From contig NZ_RAVZ01000071.1 in NCBI RefSeq assembly GCF_003611635.1, positions 1-32,347 on the forward strand: a stretch of 32,347 nt of DNA, written 5' to 3'. The notes below the pieces were generated by a model that saw only the letters and a list, made by a program, of their open reading frames with translations, did no database searches and was not told the DNA's origin. Below are positions 7,523 through 16,463 of the stretch, piece after piece. This DNA comes from Corallococcus terminator (GTDB lineage: Bacteria; Myxococcota; Myxococcia; Myxococcales; Myxococcaceae). Both the position numbers and the translations under genes were made by a program. Every line of letters begins with the position of its first letter. Position 1 is the stretch's first letter.

Positions 7523-9589
7523 CTACTCGTCGTCGTATGCCGGCTCGAAGAGGTAGGTCAGCCGCAACATGAACTCCCTCGTGAACACCGGCAGGGGCGC
7601 GTGGCCGCCGTTGTAGGGCTGCGCCACCCGGAAGTCGCTGCCCAGCAGGTTGTAGACGCCCGCGCCAATCTCCAGGCCCTTCGTGCCCACGTTCTCCGCT
7701 CGCACGAAGAGGTTGAGCAAGAGCCGGGGCGACAGCGTCTGGACCTCCGACACACCCTCGTCGTCCGGGGCCCCGACGGCGAAGCGCTGGCCCACCAGCA
7801 CGGCCGTGGGGCTGATGGACAGCCAGGGGAGGATTTTCGCCGTGCCCGTCAGCGTCGCCTTGTGCGTGGGCAGGCCGGTGAAGGCCTTGGGCTGCCCCGG
7901 CACCAGGTAGTCCTCCACGTCGTTGCGCCCGCCGGGCCGGTAGAACGAATAGCCCACCTGCGCGCGGCCCCAGGGGCCCCGGACGCGGTAGTCCAGCTCC
8001 ACGCCCCGGCTGCCCAGGCGGCCCAGGTTGCGGTACGCCTCGGAATCCGTGTCCGTGTCGTACGAGTAGATGATGGGGTCCGTCACGCCCACGTCGAAGG
8101 CGTTGGCGCTCACCGTCTGTCCCTCGCCCAGGCGCACCGTGGCCTCCAGCTCATACACCGTGGTGCGCTCCGGCCGGACGTCGTCGCCCAGGGAGATGTT
8201 CTCGATGCCGGGCGCCCGGAAGGCGCGGCTGTAGAGGGCCTTGCCGCTCACCGGACCGAAGGACTTGAGCAGCACCAGCCGGGGCACGAAGGAGCTGCCG
8301 AAGAAGCTGTGATCTTCAAACCGCGCGCCCGCCACCACCGTGGCGATGGGGTTGTCCGAGTACACCTCCACGAAGCCCGCGAAGTTGCGGTAGGAGACCA
8401 CGTCCTGGTCGCCGTTGAAGGGCTCCTGCTGGCCGACGCCCGCCGGTCCCAGCAGCTTTCCCTGGTCGAACGCCAGGTCCAGGCCGCCCGTCAGTTGGAG
8501 GAAGTCGAAGGCCGCCCAGCGCGCCAGGGCCCGGCCTCGCAGGCGGCGGTAGCTCTTGTCGTAGAAGAAGTCCGACGTCTCGTCGGAGTCCCGGTACGAC
8601 TCGCCCAGCGTGAGGTTCAGCCGGGGGATGATTTCAATGCGGTCCGTCGGGCGGAAGCGGTCGCTCAGCTCCGCGTGGAAGGACTCGAAGTCGGTGTTGG
8701 CCGGCGTGGGCAGCACCTCGTCCACGGACACGACGGTGGTGGTGTCCTGGCGCTGGTACAGCAGGCTCAGTTGCAGGTCGCGGAAGCCCACGCCCGCCTG
8801 CACCACCGTGGGGTCCAGGCGCGACGCACCGTTCATGCTCGCGGAGTCGCCGTAGAAGTCGTCGAAGATGGCGTCGCTGCGCTGACCCTGTCCCAGCGAC
8901 GCGGAGGCGAAGGCGCTCAGGCCCGGCACGGATTCGAACACCTTGCGCCCGGACAGCGTGAGGCTGCGCCGGCCGTTGCCGTGCGACAACTGCCCGTAGG
9001 TGCCCACCGCCAGCACGTCCGTGCTGCCCTGGATGCCCCGGGTGATGACGTTGATGACCGCCAGCTCCGCGTTGCCTCCGTAGATGACCGAGCCGGGACC
9101 GCGCACCACTTCGATGCGTTCGATGAGCTCCACCGGGAACTCATGGCCCAGTTGCATCGTGGAGTAGAGCTGCTCGTTCATCTCCTTGCCGTCGATGATG
9201 AGCAGCACCTTGCCTTCCTGGCCCCACAGGCCCCGGAAGCCCGGCCCCACCACGCCCGACACGTCCACGCCGAAGAAGAAGCCCGGGACGAGCAGGAGCA
9301 CGTCCATCAGGTCGCGCGCACCCGAGGCGCGAATCTCATCCGCCGTCACCGCCGTGACGACCGCCGGCGAGTCGTGCAGCTTCGTGATGGCGAACGACGC
9401 CACCTGGCTGTGCACCTCCGGCTCGTCCTCCAGCGCCTCCACCCGGGCCTCCTGCTGGGAGGGCGTCTCCGGCGGTCCCGGGTCGATTCCCTGTTCGGGT
9501 TCGCCCTGGGCCCAGCCCGTGCCCGCGCCCAACAGCGCCAGCAACACACCCACACGACGGCCCGACCAGCAGCGCCTGGTGAAACCCAT
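7523..9589 (-). CDS. TonB-dependent outer-membrane receptor
   Basis: A 688-residue outer-membrane receptor for active uptake of an unidentified ligand. A signal peptide (residues 1-28: Arg-rich start, VGVLLALLGAGTGWAQ) is followed by an acidic linker. The plug domain (about 45-170) contains VTADEIRASGARDLMDVLLLVPG, the VLLIIDGKEMNE segment and IERIEVVRGPGSVIYGGNAELAVINVITRG, the classic TonB plug signature. The remainder is a beta-barrel with alternating aromatic and polar residues. I see no clear TonB box. The protein ends LFEPAYDDE rather than in the usual terminal aromatic residue. The ATG at 9589 is chosen because GAGAGG precedes it and the signal peptide begins there; an upstream in-frame extension lacks such features. 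It lies 147 bases downstream of the PEGA gene. No siderophore or cobalamin genes nearby hint at the ligand. Confidence 0.9.
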   Translation of the reverse strand: MGFTRRCWSGRRVGVLLALLGAGTGWAQGEPEQGIDPGPPETPSQQEARVEALEDEPEVHSQVASFAITKLHDSPAVVTAVTADEIRASGARDLMDVLLLVPGFFFGVDVSGVVGPGFRGLWGQEGKVLLIIDGKEMNEQLYSTMQLGHEFPVELIERIEVVRGPGSVIYGGNAELAVINVITRGIQGSTDVLAVGTYGQLSHGNGRRSLTLSGRKVFESVPGLSAFASASLGQGQRSDAIFDDFYGDSASMNGASRLDPTVVQAGVGFRDLQLSLLYQRQDTTTVVSVDEVLPTPANTDFESFHAELSDRFRPTDRIEIIPRLNLTLGESYRDSDETSDFFYDKSYRRLRGRALARWAAFDFLQLTGGLDLAFDQGKLLGPAGVGQQEPFNGDQDVVSYRNFAGFVEVYSDNPIATVVAGARFEDHSFFGSSFVPRLVLLKSFGPVSGKALYSRAFRAPGIENISLGDDVRPERTTVYELEATVRLGEGQTVSANAFDVGVTDPIIYSYDTDTDSEAYRNLGRLGSRGVELDYRVRGPWGRAQVGYSFYRPGGRNDVEDYLVPGQPKAFTGLPTHKATLTGTAKILPWLSISPTAVLVGQRFAVGAPDDEGVSEVQTLSPRLLLNLFVRAENVGTKGLEIGAGVYNLLGSDFRVAQPYNGGHAPLPVFTREFMLRLTYLFEPAYDDE

Positions 9590-9620
9590 ACGCGACAAAC
9601 CTCTCGAAGGCGGAAGGTGC

Positions 9621-9652
9621 GCGCGGCGTCTCGGGGGAGACACCGTCCGCGC
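9621..9652 (-). terminator. Strong hairpin between the PEGA and receptor genes
   Basis: GCGCG (9621-9625) pairs with CGCGC (9648-9652), and an inner GTCTC/GAGAC stem closes a short C-rich loop in the minus-strand RNA. There is no U-tract. It may be a terminator, attenuator or processing site that separates receptor expression from the upstream kinase and PEGA genes. Confidence 0.35.
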
Positions 9653-9736
9653 GAGCCCCCAGTGTACCGGGTCCAGCGCCATCCGAAAGTTCTGGGTTTA
9701 CGTGCACCGCGTCGAATCCCGACGCGCAACTGTGTT

Positions 9737-10831
9737 TCAGCGCACGCGCACGCGGGTGCTGCGGCCCGGCTCGACGTCCACCGTCATGCGCCGCTTCACC
9801 TCGCCGTTGACGCGGACCTCCACGCGCGCGGGCCCCGCCGGCAGCGCCTGCGCGGAGATGGGCGGAAAGCCATACGGACGGTTGTTGATCCACACCTCGC
9901 CGTAGAGCCCCGGCGACGTCACCTCCAGGTCGCCCCGCTGCGCCACCTGCGCCACGGCCGCCTTCGCGACGGACGGCTCCGGCGGCGGCGTGGAGTCTGG
10001 GGACCGGGCCCCCGGCGCGAGCCCTCCGACGGGCGCCGCGGCAACGGGCGGAGCGGAGGACGTCGCCACCACCGGCACCGCGACGGGCGCGGACCTGGAG
10101 GCGGGCGGCGTCAGCTCCGCGGTGAGGTCGCGGTTGAGCGAGCGCACCGAGTCTTCAGCCACCTCCAGCGTTTCCGAGTACAGGTGGCGGTCGCCCTGCG
10201 CGAGCACGACGCGGTGCGAGCCCGCCGTCACGGACAGCCGCGCGGGGGTCATGTCCAGCTCCTTGCCGTCCACCAGCACCACCAGCCCGGGCGGCGTGGA
10301 GGTCACCAGCAGCAGGCCCTTGCGTTCGACTCCCGCTTCGGAGGCCTGGGCTTGCTGCTGCTGCTCCCGGGCCTGGGCGCGCGCGGCGGCGAGCCTGGCG
10401 GCGCGGGTGCGCGGCACGGACTTCGACGTGGACGACTCACGCGGTTCGGGGGCCTTGGTGACGCGCGCCTGTTCACGCGCGCGCAGGTCGGTGGCGATGC
10501 GCAGCAGCTCCACCACGTCGCCGTTGGGATCGTTGCGCAGGCTGAGGGCTTCGGTGAACTCCGTCACCGCCCGGGTGTAGTCGCGGTCCTCCAGCGCGGC
10601 GAGCCCCGACGCGCGCCGGGCCCGGGCGAGGCCGGCCTTCGCATCGTCGGAGGGTGCGGCCACGGCGGGACGCGTGTTTCCGGGCGCGGCCGGATCCACG
10701 CGCGCGACGAGGGGCGTGGACGGTGCGGGCGCCTGCGCGGCACGGCGGGAGCGCATCACCAGGTACGCCCCGGTGTTCACGGCCACGGTGCCCAACAGGA
10801 TGACGGCGACCCAGGTCTTCTGATTCTTCAC
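9737..10831 (-). CDS. Membrane-anchored PEGA-domain protein
   Basis: A 364-residue protein with one N-terminal membrane segment (about 6-26, WVAVILLGTVAVNTGAYLV). A TPR-like stretch follows at 67-125 (ALEDRDYTRAVTEFTEALSL), then an Ala/Gln/Arg-rich coiled stretch at 145-165. A PEGA domain lies at about 172-235 (LLLVTSTPPGLVVLVDGKEL), then a Pro/Ala linker, and a second PEGA-like domain at 299-364 (GEVWINNRPYGFPP). PEGA domains are extracytoplasmic beta-sandwich modules common in myxobacterial cell-surface and kinase-linked proteins. The GTG at 10831 is chosen because GGGA lies 8 bases before it and the membrane anchor starts there; a much longer frame upstream is Arg-rich noise overlapping the kinase gene. 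It lies 43 bases after the kinase stop, so the pair is very likely cotranscribed. Function unknown; possibly a partner or substrate of the kinase pathway. Confidence 0.8.
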   Translation of the reverse strand: MKNQKTWVAVILLGTVAVNTGAYLVMRSRRAAQAPAPSTPLVARVDPAAPGNTRPAVAAPSDDAKAGLARARRASGLAALEDRDYTRAVTEFTEALSLRNDPNGDVVELLRIATDLRAREQARVTKAPEPRESSTSKSVPRTRAARLAAARAQAREQQQQAQASEAGVERKGLLLVTSTPPGLVVLVDGKELDMTPARLSVTAGSHRVVLAQGDRHLYSETLEVAEDSVRSLNRDLTAELTPPASRSAPVAVPVVATSSAPPVAAAPVGGLAPGARSPDSTPPPEPSVAKAAVAQVAQRGDLEVTSPGLYGEVWINNRPYGFPPISAQALPAGPARVEVRVNGEVKRRMTVDVEPGRSTRVRVR

Positions 10832-10874
10832 GTTCGATGTCCCGCTTCCCACGACACGGTGCGCCCCTGCCCCT

Positions 10875-12143
10875 TCATGCCACCAGCAACCAGAACAGCG
10901 CGCTGCCCACCGCGGCGACGCCCGCCGCGGCCGCGAGCCCCCAGGGGAACGCCTCGGACCCGCCCGCCTGTTCCGGCGGAGGCGCGATGATTCCCGTCGG
11001 CGCCGTGCCCGAACCCGTGCCGCGCGGCAGCACACCGGTGACCACCAGCGCGCTGGAGTCCAGCGGTTCGAGGGCCTCCGGCGGCGCGAAGGGCGAAGGA
11101 CTGGAGATGCCCGTGGGCGTGCGCGTGGAGCCCAGGCTGGAGGAGCCTTGCATCGAGCCCGGCACCGACACCGCCGTGGACACCCGGCCCTTGGCATCCG
11201 GCGGGAAGAGCGTGGCCATCAACGTGGCCAGTTCGCGTCCGCCGGAGGTCCAGTGCTGCGTGCTCCGGAAGCGTTCCAGGTCGTCGTGCACTTCGCGCGC
11301 GCTCTGGTAGCGCGCGTCCTGGTCCTTCGCGAGCAGCTTGAGGAGGATGCGCTCCATTTCGGGCGAGAAGCCCGGCGACACCTGCGACGGTGGGGGCACG
11401 TCCCCCTGCGACGCGGCCACGATGGTGGCCTCCATGGTGTCGCGCTTGAACAGGCGCCGGCCCGTGGACAATTCGTAGAGGACGATGCCCAGCGAATACA
11501 GGTCCGAGCGGTGATCCAACTCCCGGTTGGTGATCTGCTCCGGGGACATGTAGGCGTACTTGCCCTTCACCACCCCGGCCACCGTGCGCTCCAGGTTCAC
11601 GGAGCTCTTCACGATGCCGAAGTCCGCCAGCTTCACGATGCCGTCGCGCGACACCAGCACGTTGCCCGGCGTGATGTCCCGGTGCACCAGCTTCAGGGGC
11701 GTGCCGTCCGACAGCGTCTTCGCGTGCGCGTACGACAGCGCGTCCGACATCGCGAGGCCCACATCCACCGTGACGCGGGGGCCCAGCGGGATGGAGGACG
11801 CCGCCGCGTGCCGCATGATGCGATCCAACGACTGGCCCTGAATCCACTCCATCGCCAGGTAGTACTGGCCGTCGATCTTCCCGAAGTCGAACACCTGCAC
11901 GATGTTCGGGTGGGTCAAAAGGGCCGCCACCTTCGCCTCGTCCGCGAACATGCGGCTGAAGGGCTCCAGGTTGGCGTACTCCGGCAGGATGCGCTTGATG
12001 ACGCAGGCCTTGGAGAAGCCGTCCGGCCCGTCGATGGTGGCCAGGAAGATGTGCGCCATCCCCCCCACGGCGAGCCGCTGGAGGATGCGGTACTTCCCGA
12101 AGCGCTCATCGGCTCCAGGTGCGACCGGCGGAGGCGTCACCAT
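10875..12143 (-). CDS. Eukaryote-like Ser/Thr protein kinase with C-terminal membrane anchor
   Basis: A 422-residue Hanks-type protein kinase. The catalytic domain spans about 16-285: glycine loop LAVGGMAHIFLA, ATP-binding Lys50 (VIK), HRD at 154-156 with Asn161, DFG at 174-176, activation segment, and SPE at 200-202. All catalytic residues are present, so it should be active. A Pro/Ser/Thr-rich linker (about 310-395) leads to one C-terminal membrane helix (about 400-421, WGLAAAAGVAAVGSALFWLLV), with the kinase facing the cytoplasm. It has no large periplasmic sensor domain. The glycine loop is reduced to GG rather than GxGxxG, which is common in myxobacterial kinases. The ATG at 12143 (MVTPPP) is preceded by AGGG; an upstream TTG extension is unlikely. 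It heads the run kinase, PEGA protein, receptor, helicase. Confidence 0.95.
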   Translation of the reverse strand: MVTPPPVAPGADERFGKYRILQRLAVGGMAHIFLATIDGPDGFSKACVIKRILPEYANLEPFSRMFADEAKVAALLTHPNIVQVFDFGKIDGQYYLAMEWIQGQSLDRIMRHAAASSIPLGPRVTVDVGLAMSDALSYAHAKTLSDGTPLKLVHRDITPGNVLVSRDGIVKLADFGIVKSSVNLERTVAGVVKGKYAYMSPEQITNRELDHRSDLYSLGIVLYELSTGRRLFKRDTMEATIVAASQGDVPPPSQVSPGFSPEMERILLKLLAKDQDARYQSAREVHDDLERFRSTQHWTSGGRELATLMATLFPPDAKGRVSTAVSVPGSMQGSSSLGSTRTPTGISSPSPFAPPEALEPLDSSALVVTGVLPRGTGSGTAPTGIIAPPPEQAGGSEAFPWGLAAAAGVAAVGSALFWLLVA

Positions 12144-12323
12144 ATCAACCCTGTCCAACTTGTACTCCCAGGACGGAACTCGGAATCCCCGGAAGATATC
12201 GATGACCCGGGGTCCCGACAAGTTTAGCTCTCCCTGTCAACATGTTTTGCGGTGAATCCCCTTTAACGACGTAACGGATGGGGCCTGCGCGGGGCTCCCG
12301 GCATATCCTCCCGGGCCTTGCGC

Positions 12324-13676
12324 ATGGCGACCTCCCCTTCCGACGCTGTATCCGCTTCCGCCGCCTCCCGTCCGCTGACCGCGCGGGACATCCGCACGCT
12401 GGGGCTCGCGGCGCTGGGGGGCGCGCTGGAGTTCTACGACTTCATCATCTTCGTGTTCTTCACGGCGGTGATTGGCCGGCTGTTCTTCCCGCCGGAGACG
12501 GCGGACTGGCTGCGGCAGTTGCAGACGTTCGGGCTGTTCGCGGCGGGCTACCTGGCGCGTCCGCTGGGCGGCATCGTGATGGCCCACTTCGGGGACCGGA
12601 CGGGGCGCAAGCGGATGTTCACGCTGAGCGTCTTCCTGATGTCGGTGCCCACGCTGCTGATGGGCCTGCTGCCCACATTCGCCACGGCGGGATACGCGGC
12701 GCCGCTGGCGCTGCTCACCTTGCGGCTGTTGCAGGGCGCGGCGGTGGGGGGCGAGGTGCCGGGGGCGTGGGTGTTCGTCTCCGAGCACGTGCCCGTGCGC
12801 CGGGTGGGGCTGGCGTGCGGCACGCTCACCGCCGGCCTCACGCTGGGCATCCTCCTGGGCTCGCTGGTGGCCACCGCCATCAACACCGTCTTCACGCCCG
12901 GGGAGGTGGATGCCTTCGCGTGGCGCATTCCCTTCGTGGTGGGCGGCGTGTTCGGCTTCCTCGCCGTGTTCCTGCGCCGGTGGCTCCAGGAGACGCCCGT
13001 CTTCGAGGAGATGCGACAGCGTCACACGCTGGTGCGGGAGCTGCCGCTCAAGGCCGCGCTCAAGGGCCATGCGCCGGCTGTCGCGGTGTCCATGTTGATC
13101 ACCTGGGTGCTCACCGCCGGCATCGTGGTGGTCATCCTGATGACGCCCACGCTGGTGCAGCAGCTTCACGCCATCCCCGCCGCCCGGGCCCTGGGGGCCA
13201 ACAGCGTGGCCACGCTCACGCTCACGGTGGGATGCATCTGCTTCGGCATGCTCGCGGACCGGCTGGGGCCGGCGCGGGCCCTGGCGCTGGGCACGAGCGC
13301 GCTGCTCGTCACCGTGCAGCTCTTCTACCGGGGTGTCGCCCATGCTCCCGGGCAGTTGGTGCCCCTGTACGCGCTGGTGGGCTTCTGCGTGGGCGTCGTC
13401 GGGGTGGTGCCCGCGGTGATGGTGCACGCCTTTCCTCCGGCGGTGCGCTTCTCCGGCATCTCGTTCTCGTACAACGTGGCCTATGCGCTGTTTGGCGGGC
13501 TGACGCCGCTCATCGTCACGCTGGCGATGAAGGAGAACCCCCTGGCGCCCGCGCACTACGTCACGGCGGTCTGCGGCGTGGGGTTGGCGGTGGCGGTGTA
13601 CCTGCTCCGCAAGGCCCCCGCCGGCTCCGACACCCGCTCCGGGGGCGAGGGCGAACACCCGCTGTCGTCGCACTGA
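12324..13676 (+). CDS. MFS transporter, metabolite:H+ symporter (MHS) type
   Basis: A 450-residue inner-membrane transporter with about 12 hydrophobic helices. The first helix region GGALEFYDFIIFVFF and the loop ARPLGGIVMAHFGDRTGRKRM are hallmarks of the MHS family (KgtP, ProP, ShiA, citrate and related symporters). LRLLQGAAVGGEVPGAWVFVSEHVP is the conserved helix 4-5 stretch. The likely substrate is a small carboxylate, betaine or similar compound driven by proton symport, but it cannot be read from sequence. The ATG at 12324 is the first credible start; the ribosome-binding site is weak. It diverges from the kinase gene across 180 bases and is separated from the KaiC-like gene by 213 bases. 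Confidence 0.9.
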   Translation: MATSPSDAVSASAASRPLTARDIRTLGLAALGGALEFYDFIIFVFFTAVIGRLFFPPETADWLRQLQTFGLFAAGYLARPLGGIVMAHFGDRTGRKRMFTLSVFLMSVPTLLMGLLPTFATAGYAAPLALLTLRLLQGAAVGGEVPGAWVFVSEHVPVRRVGLACGTLTAGLTLGILLGSLVATAINTVFTPGEVDAFAWRIPFVVGGVFGFLAVFLRRWLQETPVFEEMRQRHTLVRELPLKAALKGHAPAVAVSMLITWVLTAGIVVVILMTPTLVQQLHAIPAARALGANSVATLTLTVGCICFGMLADRLGPARALALGTSALLVTVQLFYRGVAHAPGQLVPLYALVGFCVGVVGVVPAVMVHAFPPAVRFSGISFSYNVAYALFGGLTPLIVTLAMKENPLAPAHYVTAVCGVGLAVAVYLLRKAPAGSDTRSGGEGEHPLSSH

Positions 13677-13889
13677 CACCCGCCCGTCCGGCCGCCTGGA
13701 AGACGGAGGTGTTCACCGGACGCCGGTGCGCCGCGCCCCACCGAGCGAGGCGCTGGCCCGGGGCCCAGGTGTTCGCTATGCGCCGGAGGCGGAGTTGAAA
13801 TTCGGGCAGGCCGCTTCCGCGATCCCTACCTTGTCCCGGCGCGCGCGCTTTCGAGCGGCAGAGCCTCGCGCGTTGCTTCCCGCCGCCCG

Positions 13890-15371
13890 GTGAACCCAGG
13901 AATGCCAAGCAGCGAACCGCCGCTCTTCAAAAGTGGCATCCCCAGCTTTGACACCCTCCTGGGAGGAGGCATCCCCACCCGACAGTCGGTGATCATCACC
14001 GGCACGCCAGGGTGCGGGAAGACGGTGCTGTGCAGCCAGGTGGCCTTCGAGGCCGCGGCGCGTGGCATCCCGGTGGTGATGGCCACCGTTACCTCGGAGC
14101 CCCATGACAAGCTGATGAGTTCGCTTTCCGGCTTCTCCTTCTTCAAGCCCGAGCTGCTGGGCGAGAAGCTCTTCGTCATCAGCGCCTACTCGGCCCTCAA
14201 GCGCGGACCCAAGGAAGCGCGCGACCTGCTGCTCCAGACGGTGCGCGAGCACAAGGCCGGCCTGCTGTTCATCGACGGGCTGCGCTCCATCCGGGACCTC
14301 TGGTCGGACGAGGCGCGGCTGCGCGAGTTCCTCTACGAGTTGGGCATCGGCCTTTCGGCCGTCAACTGCATTGGCCTGTTCACCACGGAGTACCCGCTGG
14401 ATCGGCTGATGGCGCTGCCGGAGGCCACCACGGTGGACGGCATCGTGGCCCTGTCCATCCAGCCCCAGGGAGCGCGGCGGGTGCGCCGCATCGAGTTGGT
14501 GAAGCTGCGCGGCCGGGCCCACCTCACGGGCGAGCACGTCATGACCATCAACCAGGGCGGCGTGGAGTTCATCCCGCGACTGGAGGCCACACCCCTGGAC
14601 TTCCATGACGCGCCGCCCACGCTGACGCGCAAGGGGTTCGGGCTTCCGGAGCTGGACGCGCTGATGTTCGGAGGGCTGCCCGAGCTCAGCACCACCATGC
14701 TCGCGGGGAGCATGGGCATTGGAAAGACCTTGCTGGCCACCCATTTCGTCGCGGATGGAGCGCGCAAGGGAGAGCACGGGCTCTTCATCTCCTTCTTTGA
14801 TTCGCCCGCCATGCTCACGGCGCGCGCGAAGCGCGTGGGCCTGGACGTGGACGCGCTGCTGCGCGACCGGACCCTGACCGTCCAGCACGAGCCCCCGGTG
14901 GAGCTGGAGGCGGACCTGTTCGTGAGGGATCTGCTGCGCACGGTGGACGCGCGCGGGGTGAAGCGGCTGGTCATCGACGGGCTCAGCGAGCTGGAGCTGT
15001 CCATCCTGGATCCGGCGCGGCGCCGGATGTTCCTCGCCTCGCTGGCGATGCGGCTGCGGATGCGCGGCGTCACCTCCATCTTCACCCGCGAGGTGCCCAA
15101 GGTCGTCGGCACGGAGCTGGACTTCAGCGACGCGCCGGTGGCCATCCTGGGAGAGAACCTGCTGCTCTTGCGCTACGTGGAGCTGCACGGGCAGATGCAC
15201 CGCATCCTGTCCGTGCTGAAGATGCGCGACAGCAAGTACGCCAGCGACCTGCGTGAGTTCCAGATCAACGACACCGGGGTGAAGGTGCTCGCGCCCCTGC
15301 GCTCCGCTGCGGGCCTGCTGACGGGTCAGGCACGGCCCATCGGCGCCACCGTCGGAGGTGGCTTGGAATGA
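13890..15371 (+). CDS. Double KaiC-like (RAD55-family) ATPase
   Basis: A 493-residue RecA-superfamily ATPase with two KaiC domains. Domain 1 (about 11-235) has Walker A GTPGCGKT at 38-45 and Walker B Asp129 (LLFIDG). Domain 2 (about 243-480) has Walker A GSMGIGKT at 273-280 and Walker B Asp363 (LVIDG). The C-terminal block LRYVELHGQMHRILSVLKMRDS matches the end of KaiC domain II. The catalytic Glu pair after each Walker A is altered: Ser69-Glu70 in domain 1 and Phe303-Asp304 in domain 2. By my alignment the KaiC phosphosites Ser431/Thr432 correspond to Ala418-Ile419. So it is not a circadian clock protein, but probably a nucleotide-dependent signalling or scaffold protein. It could start at GTG 13890 or ATG 13902; neither has a good ribosome-binding site. 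Its stop overlaps the next start by 4 bases (ATGA), so the two are translationally coupled. Confidence 0.9.
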   Translation: MNPGMPSSEPPLFKSGIPSFDTLLGGGIPTRQSVIITGTPGCGKTVLCSQVAFEAAARGIPVVMATVTSEPHDKLMSSLSGFSFFKPELLGEKLFVISAYSALKRGPKEARDLLLQTVREHKAGLLFIDGLRSIRDLWSDEARLREFLYELGIGLSAVNCIGLFTTEYPLDRLMALPEATTVDGIVALSIQPQGARRVRRIELVKLRGRAHLTGEHVMTINQGGVEFIPRLEATPLDFHDAPPTLTRKGFGLPELDALMFGGLPELSTTMLAGSMGIGKTLLATHFVADGARKGEHGLFISFFDSPAMLTARAKRVGLDVDALLRDRTLTVQHEPPVELEADLFVRDLLRTVDARGVKRLVIDGLSELELSILDPARRRMFLASLAMRLRMRGVTSIFTREVPKVVGTELDFSDAPVAILGENLLLLRYVELHGQMHRILSVLKMRDSKYASDLREFQINDTGVKVLAPLRSAAGLLTGQARPIGATVGGGLE

Positions 15372-16444
15372 GCCTTGTCCTCATCGCGGAGGATGAAGAA
15401 GCGCTGCTGGAGGTCTTCTCCGAAGTGGTGGAGGACCTGGGCCACCGCGTGGTGCGCGCGCACAACGGCGAGGAAGCCCTGATGCTCGCGCGGACAGAGC
15501 CGCCGGACCTGGTGGTCAGCGACCACATGATGCCCCGCCGCACCGGCATGCAGTTGCTCCACGCCATGCGCTCCGAACCCACCCTTTCGGAGGTGCCCTT
15601 CCTGCTGTTGAGCGCGGCCCGGCCCTCCGGGCGTGAAGCGGCCCAGACGTTCCTGGCGAAGCCGGTGGACCTGGCCACCTTCGAGCACGCGGTGAATTCA
15701 GCGCTCCAGCAGCACGCGACGGTCCGCACGGAGGCGGCCCAGGCCTCGCGCGAGTCGGCCAGCGCTGTGAGCCTGGCGCGCGAGGAGATGCTCAACTGGG
15801 TGGCGCACGAGCTGAAGACGCCCCTGAGCTCCGCGCGGCTCAACACGCAGATGCTGCTGCGCAAGGTGCAGAAGCGCGGCATCGAGGACGAGAGCCGCTC
15901 CGCCGAGGCCATCCTGCGGCAGTTGGACCGGATGAACGGGCTGGTGACCTCCATCCTGGACGCGTCCCGGCTGGCGGACGGAAAGCTGGAGTTGAAGCAG
16001 GTGCCCACGGACCTGGCGCCCTTCCTCCAGGAAGTGGTGCAGGACTGGCGCGAGATGCAGCCGGAGGTGGACTTCACGCTGCAGTTGGGAGAGCCGGTGG
16101 AGCTCCTGTCCCTGGACGCCGAGCGGGTGCGCCAGGTGCTCAACAACCTGCTGTCCAACGCGGTGAAGTACAGCGGGGAGTCGCGGCGCATCGAGGTGGG
16201 CGTGACGCTCAGCCCGGGACTCGTCCTCATCCACGTGCGCGACTGGGGCGTGGGCATCCCCGCCGCCTCCCTGCCCCACATCTTCGAGCGCTTCCAGCGC
16301 GCGGACTCCGACCGGGGTCGGGGACATGGGCTGGGGCTGTTCATCGCCGCCGCGCTCGCGAAGCTGCACGGCGGTTCGCTGTCCGCCCGCTCCACCCTGG
16401 GCGAAGGCTCCACCTTCATCCTGCGACTGCCCCGGCGGAACTGA
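15368..16444 (+). CDS. Hybrid REC-histidine kinase without sensor domain
   Basis: A 358-residue cytoplasmic signalling protein. An N-terminal receiver domain (1-118) has Asp9-Glu10, phosphoacceptor Asp52 (SDHMM) and the conserved Lys98 (AKPV). A HisKA dimerisation domain follows, with phospho-His147 in VAHELKTPLSS. The HATPase domain has the N box NNLLSNAVKYS, G1 DWGVGIP, F box FERF and G2 GHGLGL. There is no membrane segment and no PAS or GAF domain, so the input must come through the receiver or through the partner ATPase. The start overlaps the KaiC-like stop by 4 bases, giving near-equal synthesis of the two proteins. No separate response regulator is in the window. It ends 19 bases before a strong hairpin. 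Confidence 0.95.
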   Translation: MSLVLIAEDEEALLEVFSEVVEDLGHRVVRAHNGEEALMLARTEPPDLVVSDHMMPRRTGMQLLHAMRSEPTLSEVPFLLLSAARPSGREAAQTFLAKPVDLATFEHAVNSALQQHATVRTEAAQASRESASAVSLAREEMLNWVAHELKTPLSSARLNTQMLLRKVQKRGIEDESRSAEAILRQLDRMNGLVTSILDASRLADGKLELKQVPTDLAPFLQEVVQDWREMQPEVDFTLQLGEPVELLSLDAERVRQVLNNLLSNAVKYSGESRRIEVGVTLSPGLVLIHVRDWGVGIPAASLPHIFERFQRADSDRGRGHGLGLFIAAALAKLHGGSLSARSTLGEGSTFILRLPRRN

Positions 16445-16463
16445 AGCGCGCATCCCGGGGAGC

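Noticed and set aside
7601-10990. Over 1100-codon plus-strand frame opposite the receptor, PEGA and kinase genes
   Set aside because: Same shadow composition (Arg, His, Ala, Val), spans three real genes and their gaps, and has no recognisable motif.
13890-15371. Circadian clock KaiC
   Set aside because: No kaiA or kaiB nearby, and the phosphosites and catalytic glutamates are not conserved; it is better called a KaiC-like ATPase.
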